Shown: positions 58,675-64,000 of the stretch, one piece after another | How the letters are laid out: each line of letters starts with the position of its first letter | Numbering within the stretch: position 1 is the stretch's first letter | DNA from: Gordonia jinghuaiqii | GTDB taxonomy: Bacteria > Actinomycetota > Actinomycetes > Mycobacteriales > Mycobacteriaceae | Length of the DNA: 64,000 bases | Assembly: GCF_014041935.1 (NCBI RefSeq) | Contig: NZ_CP059491.1 | Coordinates: 4,898,001 to 4,962,000, forward strand | Direction: 5' to 3' | The notes under the pieces: model-generated | Databases searched by the model: none | Told to the model about the DNA's origin: nothing | Seen by the model: only the letters and a program-made list of their open reading frames with translations | Program-made: the position numbers and the translations under genes

Positions 58675-59817
58675 TCAGATCTCCTGGTTTCGTGAATCGC
58701 GTCGGCGGGCGTCGAGAAGGCCGGTGGCCACCTCGGTGAGGAAGTAGACGGTCAGACACAGGGCGGCGATGACCACCAGGAATGACCTGAGTGCGTAGAC
58801 ATCCGAGGCTCGTACCGCGTCGACGGCATACTGGCCGAGGCCGCCGAGGCCGAACAGCGATTCCAGGACGACCGCGCCGCCGAGCAGCAGTCCGAAGATC
58901 ATGCCCAGCATCGCCACCGCCGACGGCAACGCCCGCCGATAGATGCTCAGCACCACCACGCGACGCGGTGCACCCGAGGCGATGCGGAACCGTGTTGCCG
59001 GGCTGTCGATTTCGGTGTCAAGAGCCAGAACCAGTGACTTGACCAGGATGGCGGTGTGCGCGACCACCATGACTGCGACGGGCAGGATCAGGTGCGAGAT
59101 GTACGAGTCGGCCGCCGCGGTGTCACCGGCGAGGAACGCATCGAAGATCGGGAATCCGGTGACCTGCGCCGGCGGCATGAGGATCGGGTCCAGGCGTCCC
59201 GACGGCGCCGGCACCCACGCCAGTGTCGCGAAGAAGACGAACAGGAACAGGATTCCGACCACGTACTCGGGGATCGCGCCCGCCGAACTGGCGTAGGACC
59301 GGAGCACTCGGGCGAACCGGGAGGTCGGACGGGTGACGATCAGGTACGACATCGGCAAGCTGATCAGACAGGCGAAGAACAGCCCGGTGCCGATGAGTTC
59401 GAGTGTCGCCGGAACACGGGTGGCCATGTCCTCGGCCACCGGCCGTCCGGTGGCGATCGAGCTGCCCAGATCAACGCCCAGCAGACCGGTGAGGTAGTCC
59501 CAGAACTGGGATACCAGAGAACCGTTGAGCCCGTAGCTCTCCCGCGCCTTCTCCAGCGCTTCGCCGCTCAGTTGCCCGCCGGAGGCCGAGACGAGTGGGT
59601 CGCCGGGAATCAACTGGACGAGAAAGAAGGCCGCGACCACGAAGATGAGGAAGTTGACGAGGGCCCGGCCCGCGGCACGTCCGATCCAGGCCCACTCGAA
59701 CAGCCGCGCCATGACGGCCGATCCGCCCGAACCCGGCGCACCGACACTACCGGCCCCGCCGTCACCGACTGCAGTCAATGCAAGTCTGGTGTCGATGTCG
59801 TTTGCTTGGATGGTCAC
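58675..59817 (-). CDS. ABC importer permease (DppB-like) with N-terminal extension
   Basis: 380 residues from GTG 59817. The DppB core begins at about residue 50 (GRALVNFLIFVVAAFFLVQLIPGDP) and has the EAA-like loop FRIASGAPRRVVVLSIYRRALPSA. GTG 59817 is preceded by GGGAGG at ideal spacing, which adds about 35 unusual residues before the alternative ATG at 59712. The extension is Gly/Ala/Asp-rich without a helix. The protein is the first gene of the importer operon and diverges from the GntR gene 275 bp away. Confidence 0.9.
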   Translation of the reverse strand: MTIQANDIDTRLALTAVGDGGAGSVGAPGSGGSAVMARLFEWAWIGRAAGRALVNFLIFVVAAFFLVQLIPGDPLVSASGGQLSGEALEKARESYGLNGSLVSQFWDYLTGLLGVDLGSSIATGRPVAEDMATRVPATLELIGTGLFFACLISLPMSYLIVTRPTSRFARVLRSYASSAGAIPEYVVGILFLFVFFATLAWVPAPSGRLDPILMPPAQVTGFPIFDAFLAGDTAAADSYISHLILPVAVMVVAHTAILVKSLVLALDTEIDSPATRFRIASGAPRRVVVLSIYRRALPSAVAMLGMIFGLLLGGAVVLESLFGLGGLGQYAVDAVRASDVYALRSFLVVIAALCLTVYFLTEVATGLLDARRRDSRNQEI

Positions 59818-59865
59818 TCGATCCCTCCCCGGGAACTCGATCTGATGAGTGCAGATCCTGTTGGC

Positions 59866-59881
59866 GGTTTGTTTCCAAACC
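59866..59881. promoter_or_regulatory. 16-bp inverted repeat in importer-GntR gap
   Basis: GGTTTG (59866-59871), a four-base spacer TTTC, and CAAACC (59876-59881) form a 6-bp-arm palindrome, 49 bp upstream of the importer operon start and between the divergent promoters. It is a candidate site for the adjacent GntR-family regulator. Confidence 0.4.
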
Positions 59882-60092
59882 CGCGTCTTCCGGTGACTGA
59901 TCAATTGCGCGGGTTCACAATCAATCAGGAACACGCGTTTGCACAGGTCAGAAGGCCCTGCGTCCTGGTCTCCGAGGATTTTGCGCCGGATGTGACGCTG
60001 GCTACTCGCAACTCGAAACGGCGGGAGAGCTCTTAGACTCACCGGTCATAAGCGTTTCCTTGCTCTGTTACCCAGATCGGAGGTGACGTTTG

Positions 60093-60950
60093 ATGACGAC
60101 ACCACCCCCACATCACCCCCGCTCGCGCGGCGGCTCCGCGCGCGGCCGGCAGGTGTCCTCCCGTCGTGTCCGCGATCTCATCCTCGCCTCTATTCGCAAC
60201 GGCACCATCGACATCGATGCACAACTCGTCGAGGAGGACCTGATGATCATGTTCAACTCGAGCCGCGGATCGGTGCGAGCGGCGCTCAACGAGTTGAGTG
60301 AGGCCGGCGTCGTGATCCGCAGGCCACGCATCGGAACGCGTGTCAATCGGCGCGATCTCGGTGTGGCACTGGGGGATGTGTCGGGGACCGGTGGCGAGCA
60401 GGTTCAGATCCAGGTCACCGATCAGTGCATCGTCCCGACGTTTCCACTCATCAGGTCGAGACTCCGCATCGACGACGACGTCGTCCGTCTCGTGGAGAAC
60501 TCCTTCATCGCGCGTGGGGAGATCATCGGCATGCGCAGCGCGTACTTCTCCCCCCGATTCACCGCGGACCCCAATCTTCTACGCGGCAAACCCATGTCGA
60601 TGGCACGAACGCTCGCGGAGTTCTTCGGGGTCGCGCCCGGGGGCGCCTCGGTGTCGATCGGTGCCGAGAGCGCCGACGAGCGGACTGCGCGCCTCCTTGA
60701 TGTTCGGTCGGGAGACACGTTGCTCTCGCGCGAGATCCTCTACACCACCGCCGACGGCACACCTCTGGAGATCGTCTTCGACCGGTTCCGCGCGGATCGG
60801 GTGCGCTTCGAGTCACAAGTGGACAACTCGGATGTGACATGGTTCCCGGAGGCCAATTCCGCTCCGGCCGCGCACGAATCGGCTACTTCGGGGACGATCG
60901 CGCACGATCCGGACGGTTCACCTCCCGCCGATCTCGCGCAATCTGGGTGA
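60093..60950 (+). CDS. GntR-family regulator with UTRA domain
   Basis: 285 residues. The N-terminal GntR winged helix (VRDLILASIRNGTIDIDAQ through SRGSVRAALNELSEAGVV and RPRIGTRVNR) is followed by a UTRA ligand domain (about 95-250) with ENSFIARGEIIGMRSAYFSP. GGAGGT (60079-60084) sets ATG 60093. It diverges from the importer/monooxygenase operon and precedes two flavin reductases on its own strand, so it probably controls both halves. The effector would be the imported compound or a product. The C-terminal 30 residues are a variable, Pro/Asp-rich tail. Confidence 0.92.
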   Translation: MTTPPPHHPRSRGGSARGRQVSSRRVRDLILASIRNGTIDIDAQLVEEDLMIMFNSSRGSVRAALNELSEAGVVIRRPRIGTRVNRRDLGVALGDVSGTGGEQVQIQVTDQCIVPTFPLIRSRLRIDDDVVRLVENSFIARGEIIGMRSAYFSPRFTADPNLLRGKPMSMARTLAEFFGVAPGGASVSIGAESADERTARLLDVRSGDTLLSREILYTTADGTPLEIVFDRFRADRVRFESQVDNSDVTWFPEANSAPAAHESATSGTIAHDPDGSPPADLAQSG

Positions 60951-61030
60951 AATGAACGGTTGACGATTCGGCAATGTCGCCCCCGCACGCTGCATTCAAA
61001 CGCAACACGCGACATTCGAAGGGGAAGACC

Positions 61031-61546
61031 GTGATCGTTTCGGTAGTGGCAGGCAACCCGAAGCCTGCATCGAGAACATTGTCCGCGGCCTGTCTGCTGG
61101 CCACGAACCTCACCGGCAAGAAACCCGATCACGTCGTCGACGTGGTCGACCTCGGTGCGGGGCTCCTCGGTTGGGGCGACGCAGGGGTGTCAGCGGCTGT
61201 CGAGATCGTCGGTAACAGCGACCTCGTGGTCTTCGCGTCACCGACCTTCAAAGCCACCTACACCGGGCTCCTGAAGCTGTTCCTCGACCAGTTCTCCACC
61301 AGCGACGGTCTGCAGGACGTCACCGCCATCCCGCTCATGCTGGGTGCCGGACCGGCGCACTACATGGCACCGGACCTGCTCCTCAAGCCCGTGCTCGTCG
61401 AACTCGGCGCCACTGTCCCGGCAGCAGGCCTGTACGTCGTCGACAAGCTGCACGACGACTCCGAAGCCTTTCAACCGTGGATAGATCGGTGGGGCCGCAT
61501 CGTGCTGGCGTCGGCGAACGTGCCCGTCACGGCGGGCGACCGATGA
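61031..61546 (+). CDS. NADPH-dependent FMN reductase (SsuE/MsuE type)
   Basis: 171 residues from GTG 61031, preceded by GAAGGGGAAG. The flavodoxin-like motif VSVVAGNPKPASRTLSAACL and the later VVFASPTFKATYTGLLKLFLDQF define the NADPH-FMN reductase family, as in SsuE. It supplies FMNH2 to two-component monooxygenases. The gene is 80 bp downstream of the GntR gene and overlaps the next gene in ATGA, so it is cotranscribed with the second reductase. Its obvious client is the DszA-type monooxygenase at 53073. Confidence 0.92.
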   Translation: MIVSVVAGNPKPASRTLSAACLLATNLTGKKPDHVVDVVDLGAGLLGWGDAGVSAAVEIVGNSDLVVFASPTFKATYTGLLKLFLDQFSTSDGLQDVTAIPLMLGAGPAHYMAPDLLLKPVLVELGATVPAAGLYVVDKLHDDSEAFQPWIDRWGRIVLASANVPVTAGDR

Positions 61547-62049
61547 GCACGACGATGACGCCGACCGCCGATCTGGATCCGGCCGAACTGCGAAACGCCT
61601 TCGGCGCCTTCCCCACCGGTGTGGTCGCACTGGCCGGCATGTCCGACACCGTGGCGACGGTGCTGGTCGCGTCCTCGTTCGCCGTGGGTGTCTCGCAGGA
61701 TCCGCCACTGGTCATGTTCGCGGTGCAGCAGAGCTCCACCACCTGGCCGACACTGAAAGATCTACCCACCCTGGGCGTCTCCGTTCTGGGCGAGAGTCAC
61801 ACCGAGGTCATCCGCCAGCTCTCGTCGAAGGACAAGACGCAACGGTTCACCGGGGTGGCGACGACGGTACTTCCCGGCGGCGCAGTGCTTCTCGACGATG
61901 CGCCGGTTCACTTCGAGTGTGCGATCGAGAGTTCGCACACGGCGGGCGACCACGAGATAGTGGTCCTCCGCGTCGTCGGACTCGCCAACGATCACTCCAA
62001 ACAACCCATCATCTTCCACCGCTCGGCGTTCGCGCGGCTGAGCGCCTGA
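61543..62049 (+). CDS. flavin reductase (HpaC/DszD-like domain)
   Basis: 168 residues. The flavin-reductase fold shows LRNAFGAFPTGVVALAG, VASSFAVGVSQDPPLVMFAVQ and the later HFECAIESSHTAGDHEIVVLRV, typical of HpaC/ActVB/DszD-type FMN:NAD(P)H reductases. It gives a second route to FMNH2, so the block encodes two different reductase folds for what seems to be one monooxygenase. Its ATG overlaps the preceding stop (ATGA). The 120-bp gap after it contains only a weak hairpin-like stretch. Confidence 0.92.
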   Translation: MSTTMTPTADLDPAELRNAFGAFPTGVVALAGMSDTVATVLVASSFAVGVSQDPPLVMFAVQQSSTTWPTLKDLPTLGVSVLGESHTEVIRQLSSKDKTQRFTGVATTVLPGGAVLLDDAPVHFECAIESSHTAGDHEIVVLRVVGLANDHSKQPIIFHRSAFARLSA

Positions 62050-62169
62050 GGGTGTGGGCGCCCCAGCAGGTAGGCGTCTGAGAGGAGTAATGGCCACCCG
62101 GTGGGTGAGCGGCTGTTCAGGGCTTTCCCTGTACCCTGAACCGGGCCATCCGCGACGAAAGACACCACC

Positions 62170-62994
62170 ATGAACCCACCGGTCACCCTTGAGGCAGAGA
62201 ACGCCATCGCCGACATCGCCCGGCGTCACGGCCTGTCACGCGATGCCGTGCTGGCCATGCTGCTGGCCGTCAACAACGGCGGTGGCACCATGGCGCAGTT
62301 CACTATTCCCGAACTGGGCGGATCCGGACAGTGGATGCGCGGCGGCATGACCATGGTGGGCGACATGTTCAACCACTCGCTGAAGTCCCGGGTCGACTCA
62401 CTGTGCAACGAGCTGTCGAACGTGCTGGCCACCATCAGCATCTTCCCCCCTGCGCCGGCCCATTCGACGGGTTCTGCACCCAACGGCGGCGGTTTCCCCT
62501 CCAACAACTGGTGGCCGGCCGACCTCGGCGTACCCAGCTCGACCGGCGGGCAGAACGACGTCCGGTACGCGATCTTCCCGGCCACGCGCCGGCTCGCGAT
62601 CCAGGTCGGCGGTGTCACCCGGGTGTTCGACACCGCCGATCATCAGATCGGTGGCGTCCAGCAGCAACAGGGGTCGGGCTACGGTTCGGTGAGCTTCTCC
62701 AGCCAGTACGGGACATTCGACGTCTCCGGCCTCCGGGAGCTCGGTGCCCAGCAGATCACCGAGACGCCGGTGGCGGCGCCCGCACCCCGACATGCGGCGG
62801 CCCAGTCCCCAGACCTCCAGTCCCCAAACCCCCAGTCCTCCAACACCCAGTCGCCGTCCGCTTCGGAACCGACGCCCAACGACCCGGCCGCCATCGTGGC
62901 GGCCATCGAGTCGCTGGCGAACCTGCACCAGCGAGGCATCCTGTCCGACGACGAGTTCACCTCCAAGAAGGCGGAGCTGCTCGCCCGGCTCTGA
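62170..62994 (+). CDS. hypothetical protein with C-terminal SHOCT domain
   Basis: 274 residues. The N-terminus (AIADIARRHGLSRDAVLAMLLA) is helical, the centre is Gly/Ser/Thr/Asn-rich, a Pro/Ser/Gln-rich repeat-like stretch follows (about 205-240), and the end ESLANLHQRGILSDDEFTSKKAELLARL is a SHOCT motif. SHOCT is a short C-terminal oligomerisation-type domain. There is no signal peptide or membrane helix. TACCCT near 62132 is a possible -10. It converges with the next gene, 4 bp between stops. Confidence 0.78.
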   Translation: MNPPVTLEAENAIADIARRHGLSRDAVLAMLLAVNNGGGTMAQFTIPELGGSGQWMRGGMTMVGDMFNHSLKSRVDSLCNELSNVLATISIFPPAPAHSTGSAPNGGGFPSNNWWPADLGVPSSTGGQNDVRYAIFPATRRLAIQVGGVTRVFDTADHQIGGVQQQQGSGYGSVSFSSQYGTFDVSGLRELGAQQITETPVAAPAPRHAAAQSPDLQSPNPQSSNTQSPSASEPTPNDPAAIVAAIESLANLHQRGILSDDEFTSKKAELLARL

Positions 62995-62998
62995 CGGG

Positions 62999-63583
62999 TC
63001 AGCGACCGCCCGGAGCTTTCGCGGCTGCGACTCCCGCACGCCACCCGGGCGCACCTCCGCCACCGGGCGGGTGAACCGAGGCCGCGTCGATCCCAGATCG
63101 CTCGAGTAGCCACGCGATCAACGAGTTCGAGTTCCACATGTCCCCGACACCCAGCGCGTCGCGGCCCCACGTGAAGCGCGGCACGTCCCCCACCATGCGC
63201 ACCAGCGCCGACGCCACCTCCTCACCCACCGACCAGGCCACCGGACCGTCCACCGCCCACTCGCGATCGGGAATCATCCCGCCGGCCCAGCACCGCACCT
63301 CGTACCGGAACAGCGGGCACCATCCGAGGTTCGCGAGCCCGACGGATCCGGTGGCGACGACGCCACGCTCGCCGGGCGGCACTCCCCACGCGGGGGCCAT
63401 CTCGATGACGTGATTCGTCTCTCCGACACGCACTTCCAGCGCACTGTGGAACAGCTGCCGTGGCCGACGATGTTCGCGCCGCGCCGAGACGGACTCCCAC
63501 CAGCCACTCGTGCGCACCACGACTCGGCCACCGGCGCCGACCGGCAGCCACCACAGGAACACATTCGGTTCGGGTGCCGTCAT
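62999..63583 (-). CDS. conserved hypothetical protein
   Basis: 194 residues from ATG 63583. The N-terminus includes NVFLWWLPVGAGGRVVVRT, which is hydrophobic but short of a clear membrane helix. Later NSNSLIAWLLERSGIDAA resembles a conserved actinobacterial motif, and a Gly/Pro/Ala-rich end closes the protein. I do not recognise a named family. An in-frame extension to 63649 is possible but has no better ribosome site. It lies downstream (same strand) of ribA, a possible operon partner. Confidence 0.6.
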   Translation of the reverse strand: MTAPEPNVFLWWLPVGAGGRVVVRTSGWWESVSARREHRRPRQLFHSALEVRVGETNHVIEMAPAWGVPPGERGVVATGSVGLANLGWCPLFRYEVRCWAGGMIPDREWAVDGPVAWSVGEEVASALVRMVGDVPRFTWGRDALGVGDMWNSNSLIAWLLERSGIDAASVHPPGGGGAPGWRAGVAAAKAPGGR

Positions 63584-63671
63584 GAGGTCAGTCTGCACGT
63601 CCCGCGGGCGCACATCGACTGAAGATCCATATGACCTTGTGGTCGCCATCCGAGCACAGCGTCATACGGGC

Positions 63672-64000
63672 CTACCGGTGCGCGTACGTGGCGTTGCCCA
63701 GAAAGTGGCCCAGGCGTTGCCTTTTGGCGTCCAGATACCGGACGTTCGACGACGTGACCCCCACGACGAGCGACACCCGTTCGGTCACCTCGATCCCGGC
63801 ATCGGTGAGGCCGCGGACCTTGTCCGGATTGTTGGTCATCACCCGCGCGCGTTGGATTCCCAGATCGGTGAGGATCGCTGCGGCCGCACCGTATTCGCGA
63901 CCGTCGACGGGCTCGTCGAGTTCGAGGTTGGCCTCCACGGTGTCGAGCCCCTGATCCTGGAGACGGTAGGCGGCCAGCTTCTGGAGCAACCCGATGCCGC
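63672..64000 (-). CDS. ribA: GTP cyclohydrolase II, C-terminal part
   Basis: About 110 residues of the C-terminal end are visible; the frame runs off the window edge. GIGLLQKLAAYRLQDQGLDT, AAAILTDLGIQRARVMTNNP, and RVSLVVGVTSSNVRYLDAKR match GTP cyclohydrolase II (riboflavin biosynthesis; GTP to 2,5-diamino-6-ribosylamino-pyrimidinone). Whether the N-terminus carries a RibB domain (RibBA) cannot be judged because it lies outside. Confidence 0.93.
   Translation of the reverse strand, partial: GIGLLQKLAAYRLQDQGLDTVEANLELDEPVDGREYGAAAAILTDLGIQRARVMTNNPDKVRGLTDAGIEVTERVSLVVGVTSSNVRYLDAKRQRLGHFLGNATYAHR

Overview
This window is high-GC actinobacterial chromosome, most likely a mycolic-acid genus such as Gordonia (inference from gene content, not a database match). 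The pointers are an antigen-85-type mycolyltransferase, a DUF3068/PorA-family envelope protein, a maleylpyruvate-isomerase-type mycothiol enzyme, an Rv0927c-like SDR, DUF5313, DUF6480, a 13E12/DUF222 HNH protein and a secreted PE-PPE-domain protein. Genes are packed on both strands. Many starts are GTG, stop/start overlaps (GTGA, ATGA) are frequent, and about ten genes have a TANNNT-like -10 hexamer only 6-8 nt before the start codon, as expected for leaderless mRNAs.

Layout: 0-8.4 kb holds the end of a carotenoid-desaturase-like flavoprotein with an SRPBCC partner, a membrane protein, a zinc alcohol dehydrogenase, a UbiB-family kinase, the DUF3068 protein and the mycolyltransferase. 8.8-14 kb holds an amidase, a flavin dehydrogenase and a DyP peroxidase-encapsulin nanocompartment pair. 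14.1-18 kb holds a two-subunit ABC exporter preceded by a repeat-encoded leader ORF, then an orphan IS3 OrfA. 18.3-27 kb holds a PE-PPE-domain secreted protein with an octapeptide repeat tract and various housekeeping genes (RNase HI, trans-aconitate methyltransferase, SDR, hydroxyacid dehydrogenase). 27-31.3 kb holds an acyl-CoA dehydrogenase, a phosphotransferase-DUF6285 fusion and a SnoaL-like protein next to a divergent LysR regulator. 31.3-44.3 kb holds an HNH endonuclease, a second phosphotransferase, a PhaC-like hydrolase, a 2,2-dialkylglycine decarboxylase, an OPT transporter facing a TetR regulator, and a decayed GMC oxidoreductase. 44.4-53 kb holds a MarR regulator, CoA transferase, catalase, CinA, acyl-CoA synthetase, lipase and an MpaB-family protein.

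53-62 kb is the most coherent accessory block. A DszA/NtaA-type FMN monooxygenase and a complete peptide-type ABC importer (two ATPases, lipoprotein, two permeases) run on the minus strand. A divergent GntR/UTRA regulator and two flavin reductases run on the plus strand. Together they look like an uptake-plus-oxidative-cleavage system for an unknown organosulfur or aminopolycarboxylate-type compound. The window ends with a SHOCT protein, a hypothetical gene and the 3' end of GTP cyclohydrolase II (ribA).

The items most worth following up are the repeat-encoded leader ORF coupled to the ABC exporter, the monooxygenase/importer/dual-reductase block, the phosphotransferase-DUF6285 fusion beside an acyl-CoA dehydrogenase, the 24-bp minisatellite in the PE-PPE gene, and a KstR-like palindrome upstream of the SDR. 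No rRNA, tRNA, CRISPR array, prophage or riboswitch was recognised.
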